Positions 47,728-60,145 are shown, counted from the first letter of the stretch. The stretch is DNA of 64,000 nt from Sipunculus nudus (GCA_026874595.1 CM049314.1:35569229-35633228); one strand, 5' to 3'. A program made the numbers and translations. Notes: generated by a model not told the origin, from the sequence alone.

Positions 47728-48336
47728 AGATATATGTTAATAAATCTAATAAACCCTTCATCTACCCCAGTCGATATTAAGCAGGGTAAAAGTTGGTGTT
47801 TGGTTTCATGATATTTAAGATTAAATCTGGAAAAGCCACCCTTTTTTCAAAGTCATAGTAATATCTTATATTTATGCACTATTAAGTGACAACACCTGAC
47901 TTTTACACTTTTTCACATTTATTATATATTTTACAAACAGTAGGTTTTCGCCCAGTAATCTATTAGAGTTTACATTCAGACATATTTTAATTGAGAAAAT
48001 TGTTGGTATACGAGCCAATCATATATTTTTGGCCCAAAGTTCCTTTGTATGACCACATTCATCGAATATGTGGGTGATGGTTTCTTACTTTTCTCACTGT
48101 GACAAAAAGGTAAAGTCAAGGCTTCTGGACCAAGGCGTGTTGTTTAAATCTTACATTTTGACATCTTATATCAATTGTTTTACTATTCTGAAAATATTGA
48201 TATATAATCATTTGTTCTGGCGCACGCGAGACAGGAATTACACAAGCCTTGTTCCTCTTTATTTTCTTAAGAGTTCTTTTTATAATAAAGTAAAATACAA
48301 TTTGCTTTGTAATCTTATATAAATTACACGTCTCTT

Positions 48337-48373
<37 letters not shown>

Positions 48374-49410
48374 TCCAATGGATATCCATTATGTTATTTT
48401 GTACAGTTTTATATTAACACACACACAGCGTTAAACCCGCTAAGCATCCCTATTGTATGACCCACGGAACCTAGAATCATCAATGTAAAGTTGGATATGT
48501 GGATTAGAAGATTACGTTCAAGTAATAATAATGAAATTATCCATTGCTTACTCTTAACAAAGCAGCTGTTCACTATATTATAATGGTAATACCTTTATAT
48601 ATTATGCATAATATTAATGTACCATAAATGGAGGTGCTTGTTGGTTTTTATCATAATGAGATGTAAAAAGAGTTTAACGCATTCTTTGAATAATTTGTTC
48701 CAGCCTTAACATTTCCAGTCCCACTAAACTGATCCTGCACTTGAGCTGATGAAGCAGTAATAGAGAAAAAAAATTAAAGTTTCTTTCCTGAGATACCCTG
48801 TTTGTTTGTTGATCCCTTACATGGATATTACTTCTGTCTCGAAAGAGGTTACGAGTAAGTGTGCAATGATGTAGTTGTCCATATTGAACAAATAGCTAAA
48901 CCATAGCAAAGTTTTATTTTGCATACGGCAGTTTATGTTGATGATTTTCTTTCAAATCACTCTGTATTTAGATGTGTATGTCAGGTAAAAAAGTGGTATA
49001 CCTCTATCAGCATTAGCAACATGTAAAATACAAACACAAATATTACAATATTTATCTCTCAGCAGGCCATTTGTCTTCTTAAATTTAAATTGAAGTAATG
49101 CACATGGTAAAAACGGCTGATCTCTCAATGTAGAATTATTCATCCAGGACATGCACACCATGTCATTCCAGGACCTGGTATAACCTGTCTGTGGTATTTT
49201 TACTCAAACCTGACGGACCTGAATTACGTAGGGATGAAAGTAGTAAAAAAAAAAAAAAACGGTTCCTTTAGAAATAACAACTAAACATAAGAACCACCGA
49301 TCTTAAGCTTACCTGACCGGATTGTCTTCAAAATATTTATTGTTGATAGACAAATCTGTTGCTCCAACAAGGTTCAACGATGTTTAACTAGTCATACTAG
49401 ATAATCCAAG
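47728..49410. other. Intergenic, no supported gene
   Basis: AT-rich, with a (TC)n run at 48341-48371. No exon could be framed. Confidence 0.4.
48341..48371. repeat. (TC)n microsatellite
   Basis: About 15 TC pairs. Confidence 0.95.
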
Positions 49411-49414
49411 CCAT

Positions 49415-49580
49415 CATTAATATGTGGCTTTGATTATTGGATAATATAGGATTTGAGCTTTTTAATCATGCGAAGATAATGTTTTTATCTGCAGAGAAAA
49501 AATTGACACAAGATGGTGTGAGAGGTGTGCCTTATTCACAGTTTGCTCCAGTAGGTGCTGCCATCTTCAGACTGAGCTTC
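49415..49580. repeat. Direct repeat, ~165 bp, copy 1
   Basis: Starts TTAATATGTGGCTTTGATTA and runs to GGTGCTGCCATCTTCAGACT; matches 50850-51013. Confidence 0.9.
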
Positions 49581-50025
49581 AAACAGTTTCAATGTCTTCG
49601 TAGAGCTTGTATTTCTCATTCGGGAAGCATCACCATGAGCACATCAGGACCATCTAACCGTCCCAGGCCTTTCCGCTTCTCCCTGTCATTGTCAAACAGC
49701 AACATGCCATCACACTGTCTGGTTACAACTTTGATCATCTCAAGCAACTTGTCCAGGTGACTAATTAAGCCTGTGTTCAGCTCATTCACATCCTTTATTG
49801 CTGCAGCTTGTATAAATGCTTAGTTGGTACACGCCAGTGGGTGTAGCGGTCTATCATAGTACTGCAGATATCCATCCTCATCCATCATTTGGAAATTGGC
49901 ATTTGCAGTTTCATCAAGAGAACATCGCTAAAGCCTTTGGTACTTTTAAGGAAGTTCATCTGATTCAGTTTAGCCATTAATTCTTTCTCTGATGCCAGGC
50001 ATACCATTTCTGACACCAAATTTTG
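49575..50025 (-). pseudogene. Unrecognised coding relic
   Basis: Minus strand from about 50025: VSEMVCLASEKELMAKLNQM, then a frame change, DETANANFQMMDEDGYLQYY, an in-frame TAA, then AAAIKDVNELNTGLISHLDK, LLEMIKVVTRQCDGMLLFDN, DREKRKGLGRLDGPDVLMVM, then TGA. The amino-acid use looks like a real globular protein, but with one stop and at least one frameshift. I do not recognise the family; it may be an old gene copy or part of a transposon. The end near 49575 overlaps the 165-bp direct repeat. Confidence 0.5.
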
Positions 50026-50849
50026 CTAATGTTTAACTTTTTTTCTGGAACCAACTTTTCTCATTTGAATTTTGTTGATACATAATTGGAGTGAACCTCT
50101 GCTTTCATTGACCATTTATCAACTGAACTGATAAATCTAAACTGTGTTATATTTCACAGGAAGCTAGAGTCCTACTGACCACAGCCTGAGGCCTGATGCA
50201 TCGGCCCATCATTCCTCTACAGGCGCCAGCCCAGCCCAGCAAGTCCAACTTCAGCCAGTTTTACAAAATTGGGGGAGTTCAGCAGGTACATACCCATGAC
50301 GCATCTGGCTAACCTACATCGGGGCTCCATTATGATTACCTCCATGACAGGAAGAGTTGCAATCCTTATTTTACATAAGCTGGTATTTGAGAAAAAGGGT
50401 GATTTTTAGACCCAAAATCAGGCGCGTTTCAGGCCACCATGTAAAAAAATTATTATGCAGCTTCCAGAATGCCCATGCTGAATTAAGACATAGTTATAAA
50501 GTGCATCCTGGAATATCTAATTGATTGTTCAAGAAGTGACTGATAACATCAAGATTTAGAATTTGCTGTTGGGGCATCGATTCAGCATGAAAACAAGCTG
50601 CATTAACAGTCAGGCATGAGCTAGTGTAACAGCTGACTGTGGGGTCAGGTTTAGGCATAGACCTATCAAATTAGTATACAGAGATATATGTGTTTCACAA
50701 AAAATTAACGTCATGGGTCCAGGGGGGGTAAATTTTATTGTAGGTGTGAGCGACAATTAGAGCAGTTGGCAATTTTGTGTATGGTCCACCGACCTAAATG
50801 TAATATGACAGGGACGGGCTCAAGGGTGTCACCCTCAAGCCAATAGAAG

Positions 50850-51013
50850 GGCCATTAATATGTGGCTTTGATTATTGAATAATATAGAATTTAAGCTTTT
50901 TAATCATGCAACGATGTTTTTAAATGCAGACAAAAAAATTGACACCAGATGCTGTGAGAGGTGTGCCTTTTCCACAGTTTGCTCCAGAAGGTGCTGCCAT
51001 CTTCAGACTGAGA
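50850..51013. repeat. Direct repeat, ~165 bp, copy 2
   Basis: Same order of motifs as 49415-49580 (TTAATATGTGGCTTTGATTA … TGAGAGGTGTGCCTT … GGTGCTGCCATCTTCAGACT), 1.43 kb downstream. Confidence 0.9.
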
Positions 51014-51389
51014 TAGAACTAGACTCATAGTTCTCAAACGAGTCACATGATGCGCCACTTTCTCCACATGTGTAATCAAATTGAGTTCAATTTGGTCTCT
51101 CAGACCAATGTGCCGGAGCTGTCAAAATGTGTTCAGGTATACATGCAATTCAGCTTTTTTTACAATGATAATATATAGTGAAAACCAAGCGTCAGTCTGA
51201 CCAAGTGCATTGTCTCTGCCATAGGCTTACCATTCGGTGTTTTGAAGCACAATCGTGTGTTGGTGTTAGAAACTAGGGCACTACTCTTCTTATCTCGATT
51301 AGTAACACATTCATTTGTAATGATATACAAACTGCCCTTAGCTGTTACCCTCAACAGTTTACATACTATAAAAATGTTTTTTTTAGCGA

Positions 51390-52440
51390 ACCTGTGAGCT
51401 TATGCGATGGTGCGGCGTCGTCCGTCGTGTGTCGTGCGTCGTCTGTACGTTAACCATAGCTATCTCAAAAACGGCAGGAGCTAGCATCACCAATTTTTTT
51501 TGCAAATAATCAGTCATCCAAAAAACTAAATCGGATTTTGTTTATTTTTTTCTAACTGCAATTTCTTAGATTTTATAGGGAAAAGGCTAAATAACTTAAA
51601 AAATCTTCTTCTCCGAAACTGTCCAGCCAAATTGTCCAATATTTCACAGAAATGATTCCTAGAACAACCTTTCTCAAGTTTGTTCGAATGGTTCTAGTTT
51701 GGAGATTTTTTGCCGAGTTACAGGAAGTTGAACTTTGTTAACTTTGCAAAAAAGCATATACAAATTTAAATCTCATAAACGGCTGGAGCTATCATCACCA
51801 AATTTTATGCCAATATTGGTCACATAGGTCATATCTGAAATTGAGGTATTGGTGGCGCCACCTGCATCGGCCTTTTTTTGTACGGGGTCATTAGTGCCTG
51901 TATCACACTGAGGGCTACAAAAGACTTCTTCTCTGAAACCATATGGCCAAAATGTTAAATATCACATAGAAATGATCCTAGGGTAGTGCTTTCTGAAATT
52001 TGTTCAAATGGTTTCTTGTCAGTGACTTTTGGCTAAGTTATGGGAAGCTGAATTTAGTCATACGCCATAACAGCCCATTTTAGCTCAGTGGCTACAAAGA
52101 TCTTCTTCTCAAAAACCACTGGGCCAAATTCTTAAATATCACACATAAATTATCCTAAGATGTTGATAATTCAAGTTTGTTCAAATGGTTTTGGTTTAGT
52201 GCTTTTTGGCTGAGTTACGGGAAGCTGAACTTAGCCAGTTTGCTGTATCTTCCTATATGAGTAATAAACTTGCGAAACGTTTTTCGACTGATGCCACTGA
52301 GGCCAGTTTGTTAAATATTTTACAATAATAATCCCTACAATAATTCTTATAATAATTGTAATTAATGGTTCCACATGAATGATTTTTGGCTGAATTATGG
52401 AGATTGAATTGAGTGATTTTACCATATATGTTAGTTGTGT
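51390..52440. repeat. Diverged tandem-unit repeat element
   Basis: After a head with GTCGTCCGTCGTGTGTCGTG and CTATCTCAAAAACGGCAGGA there are at least four related ~150-bp units (about 51598, 51918, 52095, 52255). Each has CTTCTTCTC-type sequence, CCAAA-TGT-AAATAT, AATGATCCTA, TTGTTCAAATGGTT and TTTTTGGCTGAGTTA. It is an interspersed-repeat type element; its class is unknown to me. Confidence 0.75.
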
Positions 52441-52984
52441 GATGCTGTTACATCTAGCCTGGCACCAGTTTATAAGCATCTATTACATCATGCCACTAGA
52501 CATTTAGATTCCAGGTTATATTAGGTTAATATTGACAAGAAAGTTTCTTTAAAGCTTTTAAAAATTTTGATTTATGATTTTAGTTATTCATCATACCAGG
52601 CAATATTACAGTCATGGATATTCAGCTCTCTGTGGCTATATAAAGACAACTGTACGTTGATTATAAATTATTGGTATCCCAAATCAACTTAATTCAAGAA
52701 TTTGCCATCAATGATATATATCCGTATTTTAATTTTGTATTCAGTATGCATCTGTAATAATTTTACATATATTCCTGATTTATTTTTTTTATAAAAAGTC
52801 AGCTGAAAAACCTTTTGTATTGGGAAAATAAATTTCAAATATATTTTAAGTAGGGACCACTTTTGTGTACAGATGGCAGCACTTGGTTTACCATTGGCAG
52901 ATTGCCAGTGCCTTGATGTTGGCCATTAGCCAGGATGATGTCAGCTCTATAAATAGTTTGGCACAGTGCCAGGATAGGAAGAAG

Positions 52985-53240
52985 TGCAGCCAGGTATAGG
53001 TCAAGAGTTCACTCAGTGCAGTAGCTGCATTCTATTTATAGCTTTGGCAGACTGCTCACTGCATCATATTTGGCACCAAATTTCAGCCTGAATCTATTTA
53101 TAGCTTTGGCAGACTGCAAAGTGTGTCAGATTATGCAACAGGTCAAGAGTTCACTCATTGCAGCCAGGTACAGGTCAAAAGTTCACTCAGTCTAGCCAGG
53201 TGCAGGTAAAGAGTTCACTCAGTGCAGTAGCTTGAGGCAG
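52985..53240 (+). repeat. Short tandem repeats with GGTCAAGAGTTCACTCA core
   Basis: The core with a GCAGCCAGGTA(T/C)AGGTCAA lead recurs at about 52996, 53142, 53175 and 53210. CTATTTATAGCTTTGGCAGA also recurs at about 53032 and 53093. Confidence 0.85.
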
Positions 53241-53349
53241 CAATTTGTCACAGGTTACTCGGGGCAACTGCCTTACTCACCTAAGCCTTGTCATCCCAGT
53301 GCGTCAAACTCTTGGGAAGTTTGATGTATTGGACTGATACCTGTCTATG

Positions 53350-53665
53350 CGTCTTTGATGGTATTCTCATTTACAAGACAGGTGGTGCCAACTACATTGA
53401 CTTTTGCAGTGCATGCGCCTGCTTATTTCTACAAAGGAATTTGATACATCAGCCTAAAATTGGGTATGTTTATACAAATCGGGTAGCTTTATAGTGTACA
53501 AGACTGGTGGCTCCACCTACAATAATTGTTGTACAGTGTATGCCCCTGCTTATTTCTCAGGAGGGGTTTGATATATCAGTCTGAAAATTGGGCATATGTG
53601 TCTATCTCTGATAGCTTCGTTGTATACAAGACTAGTGGTGCTAGCTACAATCGTTTTTGTGATGT
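53350..53665 (+). repeat. Tandem repeat, ~130 bp unit, 2.5 copies
   Basis: TACAAGAC(A/T)(G/A)GTGGTGC and TGCCTGCTTATTTCT followed by TTTGATA(C/T)ATCAG recur at about 53372, 53500 and 53627. Confidence 0.8.
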
Positions 53666-55080
53666 TTGCACCCATGCCAGAATTTCAGCAGTGATATTTG
53701 TGTAATTGTTTCTTATTCAAAATGTTCAGTACCTGCATTGTTCATATACATGAAAAGTAATGGTCCAGCATTGAAGCATAATACCTCGTGTATTTCCCAA
53801 TGCACAGGTTCGAACTAGGCCTGTAGGCCTTGTTTTAATTTCAATAGCACTAAGATTTTGAGAAAGTTATCGAACGATATTGAGGTAAGCTCTAGGCACG
53901 CGTACATTTTTATGTGGTCCCTGAGGCCTGTGCTAGAAAGTGTCTTTTCTCATTTGACAATATTCTATGGCCATTCAAAGAGCAGTTACGTCCAAATGAA
54001 AATGCCTTTGGGTTTAAGATAACAATTTGAAGGAATGATTTCGGATACCCACAATATTTACAAATCTTACTCAACTCAGGAGAAACTTTTTTTTCACATC
54101 TATGGTGACATGTGTATGCGATATTTATATGTTAAATTGCTTGCATTCTTAATTGGGAATGAGAGCTCATGTTAAAGGTGTACCCTAGAAGTTCATGCTA
54201 CAAAAATTTTGATTGACAATGCTCGTCTATTTTTAGTTTTCCGCTAATACTTGCATTCAGGATGGAAGTTAAGGATTATTGGATTCTTGCGGTTGATTCT
54301 TTCGCTAAACTATATGCCTCTTAAAATATCAGAAATGATTTTCCGCGCAATATATAGATAACATAAATAATGTTCATATAAAAAAAGCAAATAATATAAA
54401 CAATAAATGAATAATATGTAAATATATATATAATATGTACATATAATATAATAATCAATATACATTTATATAACACCAACGCACACTCACATATATATCA
54501 TATTACATTCCTGCTTGCCGTTGGTAAATTTGTTACAAAACATTTTACTCGTACTTATTACTGATGTTTTTAAGAGGTCTGTAAAATACAATGAAATACC
54601 AAAATAAATAACTCATTTTTACCAATTGTTAAATCTTCATAAATAATCGATTTATTAAAATGAAATTAGATAACGATAACGAAAATAAAATATTAAACTA
54701 CAATAAACTTATAACGATCATTTTTATAATGGTACAATTTGTAAGATATCTACTAATTTAGTAGACTTTATTTAGTTTCAGATTAAATAAAACTATGCTG
54801 AGTTTTTCTTGTAAAAGGGGTTTGAAAGTGAGGTTTGAAAAAGGGCTTGACAGAAAGCGGCAGGTAGTTGAGCATTTAATTGATGTATTGCCAAATACAA
54901 AACGCTTTAAATAGATCCCCTTAATCTGGATAAAGTTGACTTCAATGGGTTAAAAATGTATGAATCACGAACACATTGAATTCCAGTTGAGACACAGATA
55001 TCTCTCCGTCATTATATAAAAAAATAGGAAGCTTGTACGGAGGCCTTGATGCTATTCCGATAACCGGCAACACTATCAAA

Positions 55081-55143
<63 letters not shown>

Positions 55144-56100
55144 TTTAATCATTATGATCATTTTTATCTGAATAAGTTGTGAAATGTAGAACTAACAGTT
55201 GTTAATTGGAAAGAATGAAGAGAGAGGACAACAAAAGGCAATATACCTCGCATTACGACTTACCTTGATTAAACAAGAAGAAACATCTTGTTTACACATG
55301 GGCGTTCTTGATCACATGTGTTAAACATTTAACCAAGGTTGAACGGTGACCTAATTATGTTGTTCACATTCGAAATTGAATCAGATATCAATAAAAGTAT
55401 CGTTAATATTGTTTGTACAAGTGCACGGTCAAGCGTTTGGTAAGATTTTGAAATATCTACCAGTAAAACAGTACATGGCTTAAGGTTGCCATTGCAGACC
55501 GATATGAATACAGCATTAAAATTCACACCCACAATTCCACACAAAAATAAACCTTGGTCAGAACTAAAGCATTGTACTCTGTGCTCAATAAAGGTCACCT
55601 ATTTGAAATGGGTCGAATTTACCATTTTAAGCCTCTTGCTCCTCCATACCCTGATCATCAATAGAATCGGGAAAAAATACTAATAATCTTCCCTTTATGA
55701 TGGGCATATAAAGGACACTTGTATTCAGATAAATTTTTAAATCATACAAACTCTCCATTTTGATCATACTTTCGTAAAAAGTTCAATATACGTTTCTAGA
55801 ATACTTAGTTTACTTTTGCATCAAACGAATGGCAGCATGACACATAATGCATTGAAAAGGATATATCATGTAGGAAAACGAAAAGCCTCAGACAACATTT
55901 CCTTTCAGCATCAACATATTGCACCTCCCTTTATCCTTAAAATATGTGTTAAGTGTGCAGCACATATGCTAAACATTAATTAAAAATGAAGCTGTTCCTG
56001 CTCTCAGCTGCTCTGACTTTATTTTTGTATAACTGATATAATGTACAAATGATTAAATCACTTTTTCATTGTATCGTTTGTGTAATTATAGCATGTGTAT
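53666..56100. other. Intergenic, no supported gene
   Basis: Contains a (TA)n run at 55084-55139. Frames at 55329-55683 on both strands lack splice context and recognisable motifs. Confidence 0.4.
55084..55139. repeat. (TA)n microsatellite
   Basis: Uninterrupted TA run. Confidence 0.96.
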
Positions 56101-56127
56101 AGCAATTTAACATTTGAGTCATGATCT

Positions 56128-56134
56128 TATATAA
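56128..56134 (+). promoter_or_regulatory. TATA box of the IgGFc-domain gene
   Basis: TATATAA, 112 bases upstream of the ATG at 56246, so transcription would begin near 56160 with a leader of about 85 bases. Confidence 0.5.
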
Positions 56135-56245
56135 GCGCACCCAAGCATTACCGCCTGTCCATAAAGCGTTACGCACTTTTCCGTGTTGCATATATTTCCT
56201 GGTTTATCCACACAGCATTTACGAATCGTGATCATACGTATCAAC

Positions 56246-56845
56246 ATGGCTAGGACTTTGTACCTGGTGTGCTGCATTTTCTTGGTCATGGAAGCTACAG
56301 GTACGATAACCTAAGTCTTAATAAGCTTAGAAAACCGGTATTTTCGATGATCAATGTATTGTAATTCATATCCAAATTTTTAGTCAAGCACGAGCTATTT
56401 CAGTGTGAAAACATTCTAAAGAAGAAGATGAATAAACCTTTTCTAAGCTTTGTACTAACGATAGTACATAAATCCCATCCATTGGTTATTAAAGATTAAC
56501 ATAATCATTTACTTGTTACTGTATTATATTATTCTGTATGGCATAATTCCATATATTTCCTAAATATTGGATTTATGCAAAACAGAACATTTGGATAGGA
56601 ATTATAAAATATGATTATATTTCTGTTTCCTATGTAACCCTCATACAAATAAATCTATATTAATCTAAAATTGTATCATATGCCTGAGTAGCATTTAATC
56701 AAATGGTGTTTATTTAATATTAATTGATTTTTGTTCATATTTCTGATTACCATTTTCTCAAATGGTGTCTGCATTTTAAAGACTGAACTGAATTGAGTGT
56801 TATCAGCCAGTATACAAAGGCTGATATCCAATCATTGTGTTGATA

Positions 56846-56920
<75 letters not shown>

Positions 56921-59469
56921 GATAGAACGTAGTCAATATATAATTGTCGTTTTTTACATGGTATATCATTTTTAACTATCATAAGCATAAAATCTAAAAT
57001 TCTACAGGAAGTATGCGGCATCTTCTTGTGTTTCCCTACGTCGACGAACTTGATTCGACTTGGGATTACCAAATAATGATTTCCACTCTTGTTGCTGAGG
57101 CGAGTGTTCAGGTAAAATAGTATCATATTTTGATGCGTTTATTTCAAATGAATTATTGTTTGTTAATCATTTTTACTCAAAATGTATTTACCAAATATAA
57201 AAAAGCAACAAAAAATACGCGCTTCAGATAATAAATGTCATGTTAATTATTATCTTACTGCTTATTATGTTTAAGGTGATTGCAGCTAATATGTCAAAAA
57301 GCTTTTCGATGAAGGGAAATCAACCAGTCCGCTTACATCTGAACATGAATGATTTCTATCTGACTACGTATTTCGAAAGAGAAAAAAAAGCAGTTCTGAT
57401 TTTGTCGGATGAGCCCATTATAGTTCAAGGTTACCTGCAGAGTCAGGGTTCTGCAGGAGGATACACTTCCATTCCTTTGCACTGGGGAAGCAAACGATTT
57501 ATAGTTCCTGCTTATATTGATTTTGATTCCACATACAATTCTGATATCATATTTGCAGCCTTAAGTGATAACACACGCGTGAAAGTCTCATACACTAACG
57601 GGTCATCATCCATTATCATTTTACCAGCTTTCGGGACATACTCTGTTAAGTCTAAATCTGATCTCACTGGAACTTATGTAGCGGCTAACTCTTCAATTGC
57701 TCTATATTCTGGACATGTGTGTGCAAACGTTCCAGTAATCACCAAGTTCTGCGATCGTTTGATAGAAGGAATTCCTCCTTTGTCGTATCAAGGCAAGAAT
57801 TACATCATTCCATCAGTAGGTGGCAGGAGTAAAAAGGCTGGATACGTTGTCCGTGTCTTGTCCGTAGCGCCACAAGAAAGTGTTCATACCGGTATGCACA
57901 AAGAAACCAGTTTCCATTATAATATACCGCGAGCTTTCAATTGTACGGAAGGTTGTTTTGTCTATTTGTATAACAAAGGAGGTAAAGCAGATCAATCAAA
58001 GTCGGATCCGTTTATGATGCGTGTGGTTCCTGTCACCCAATACGCAAATCCGTTGATATGGATCACACCTATGCGTTCAAATAATTCTTTTGGAGATCGA
58101 TTTCAGCATTATGTAAGCATCATTGTACCAACTGTGGAAACATTTGGTGTTCATTTAGATAGACTGATGGTTAATCAGTCCCAATGGTCTGTGGTTGAAC
58201 ATTCCATTTTCAGTGTCATTACCCTCTCGATAAAGAATGGGCTGCATACGATTCACCATGATAAATCACATGTCAAAATGGCTGCATATGCATATGGGCA
58301 TGGACAAAAATTGAGGGTTGGATATGGCTTTCCCGCTGGTGCTATGGGTCAGTACACATATTATAAAACTATTGACATGGATTATTAACTAAAAAAACTT
58401 CGTCCGTTTATTTATAATATAAAAAAAATATTCAGTATTGATTTTACAACATATGAAGTCATTTAGCCGTTGATGTGTAATGTTATTTACTTTGGATTTA
58501 AATACATATATGCAAAAGAAAAACTTCCAAAATATTCTATATTTTGAAATATGTTGGTACAAAATAGAAATCACATTATATAGTTGAATTAAGATAAACA
58601 GATTTACGACGAAAATGAGAGACAATGGTTGTCGAATACTTGTTACCTCTGCATATTTTTTTCTTGACAAAGAATGTTTCGTATGATTTCATGGGACACA
58701 GGCGAGGGGGTCAGTTCGGATGGTTGGGGTGTAAATGATGAAAAACGAAGGAAGTCAGGTATGAATTTAATTGTTTCTCATGTTTCATTACAGCTCGATT
58801 GAATGTTAATTTTATAATAGGTATATTGGATTATCTAGTTCTCATTAGTAAATTCAAACATTCAACATGATTGTGAACATATATATGGCGTTTAAATATA
58901 AAAATTACCTTTTAAAGTCATACATATCGTATATACAAGAAATGGTGTTTTAACCAAATGATCTGACACATGAAACAATTCTCTCATCTTATTTAGATTT
59001 ATCTCAGACAGTGGCCTTGTACAAAGCCGTTCTATCGGGCACGGCCGTCACTGCTGGAATCCTCCTGTTAGTACTCATCGCAACCTGGATCATGTGTTTT
59101 ATAAAGTTTCGGAAAGCCGGATTATTAAGGTAAAACATAAACGAAGTCGTAAAATTAGTTCATGTTTATTTTATTTGCTAATTCGCTACATGAACCGTGA
59201 GAATATTTGAAAGCTTTATAATTTAATGCTCCCGATCGAAGAGCGGTTCCTGTTTAAATATTTTATTTAAAAAAATAAAGAATAAGGGCAATACGATAGA
59301 CTAATGACTCATCTCCGAATTCAGAAAGCGTGACCGACAAGGGGGTTCCTCTCCTCCAAGACCGCCCATGATTCCCCTTGAAAATGTGGAGCCTGGAGAT
59401 GAAAGAGTTTACTACACGCACTTGTCCGGAGCTGATCATTCAAAACCGCACGTCTATCAGTCGATCTGA
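56246..59469 (+). CDS. IgGFc-binding-domain membrane protein with ITIM-type cytoplasmic tail (six exons)
   Basis: Splice model: 56246-56300, 57008-57111, 57276-58347, 58702-58758, 58997-59129, 59325-59469; 1566 nt, 521 codons before the stop, every junction GT-AG and in phase (1,0,1,1,2). Exon 1 encodes a signal peptide (MARTLYLVCCIFLVMEATG). Exons 2-3 encode the IgGFc-binding N-terminal domain seen in FCGBP-like proteins (SGHVCANVPVITKFCDRL, ending GYGFPAGAM), with four Cys in the core and several N-glycosylation sequons. Exon 4 is a short linker. Exon 5 encodes a transmembrane helix at about 446-465 (AVTAGILLLVLIATWIMCFI) with a basic stop (KFRK). Exon 6 is a ~50-residue tail with SSPPRPPMIP, VYYTHL (fits the ITIM consensus) and VYQSI at the end. 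FCGBP relatives are usually secreted with VWD repeats; none is seen here. Intron 3 retention would give a soluble 423-aa form ending at 58388. The apparent ATG at 57240 lies in intron 2. Confidence 0.8.
56843..56918. repeat. (TA)n microsatellite in intron 1
   Basis: TA run with one TAC interruption. Confidence 0.96.
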
Positions 59470-59471
59470 AG

Positions 59472-59474
<3 letters not shown>

Positions 59475-59530
<56 letters not shown>
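59475..59530. repeat. (TA)n microsatellite in the 3'UTR of the IgGFc-domain gene
   Basis: Starts about 6 bases after the TGA at 59467-59469. Confidence 0.96.
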
Positions 59531-59533
<3 letters not shown>

Positions 59534-59639
59534 GCATATATATTAAGGCATGTGTAATTCAATTAACCTGATGTCCATAAATATTAGCTTTTACTTTTTT
59601 TATAAGACATTTTAGACTTAGCCTCATGGATTCGATTCC

Positions 59640-59890
59640 AATTGGCCATGAGCAGACTTCCGGTTCTCCCTGCTGCATGCAAAGTAGCTGTGCCGACATA
59701 CGTAGTAGATAGTACTGTGACGTCACCACCGTAACGTCACTTCCCTAGTTTCTATAAAAGTGGGCAAATACACAGAGGAGATGGAAATCTGTCGTAGCTA
59801 AGTGATTAAAGCAGCCGACCTGAAATCGGAAGAGCATGTGTTCGATATCCATCGGAAGTGAACAAACTTTTCTGTATATTCTAATTCCAT
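59640..59890 (+). mobile_element. tRNA-Ser-like SINE element, copy 2, with CRE and TATA motifs
   Basis: The 59663-59720 block (GTTCTCCCTGCTGCATGCAA … GTGCCGACATACGTAGTAGA) matches 18115-18171 of copy 1 (opposite strand). Next come TGACGTCA (59718-59725), TAACGTCAC, TATAAAAG (59753-59760) and ACACAGAGGAG, then a degraded tRNA-like body (GTAGCTAAGTGATTAAAGCA … GTGTTCGATATCCATCGG). It sits between (TA)n tracts, as copy 1 does. Confidence 0.6.
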
Positions 59891-59945
59891 CACTATATAA
59901 AATGAACTAGCATGACTGTTCATTCATCTATCTATCTCTTTCATT

Positions 59946-59950
<5 letters not shown>

Positions 59951-60020
<70 letters not shown>
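59951..60020. repeat. (TA)n microsatellite
   Basis: About 70 bases of pure TA, 3' of SINE-like copy 2. Confidence 0.97.
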
Positions 60021-60022
<2 letters not shown>

Positions 60023-60037
60023 TTGTATATAGATTCG

Positions 60038-60100
60038 GAAGTAGAATACACAGAAAAGTCAGCATCGGCAGTGAACCGACTTCTCTGTGTATTCTACTTC
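60038..60100. repeat. 23-bp inverted repeat made from the SINE-like element's 3' end
   Basis: Left arm starts GAAGTAGAATACACAG (60038-60060); right arm ends CTGTGTATTCTACTTC (60078-60100), one mismatch, 17-base loop. The loop and right arm repeat the CATCGGCAGTGAACCGAC tail of the SINE-like copies. Confidence 0.85.
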
Positions 60101-60101
60101 T

Positions 60102-60102
60102 G

Positions 60103-60145
<43 letters not shown>

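Noticed and set aside
57240-57275. ATG at 57240 as the start of the IgGFc gene
   Set aside because: The first 12 codons are intron sequence with a pyrimidine-rich acceptor; exons 1-2 upstream supply a signal peptide and the start of the domain in phase.
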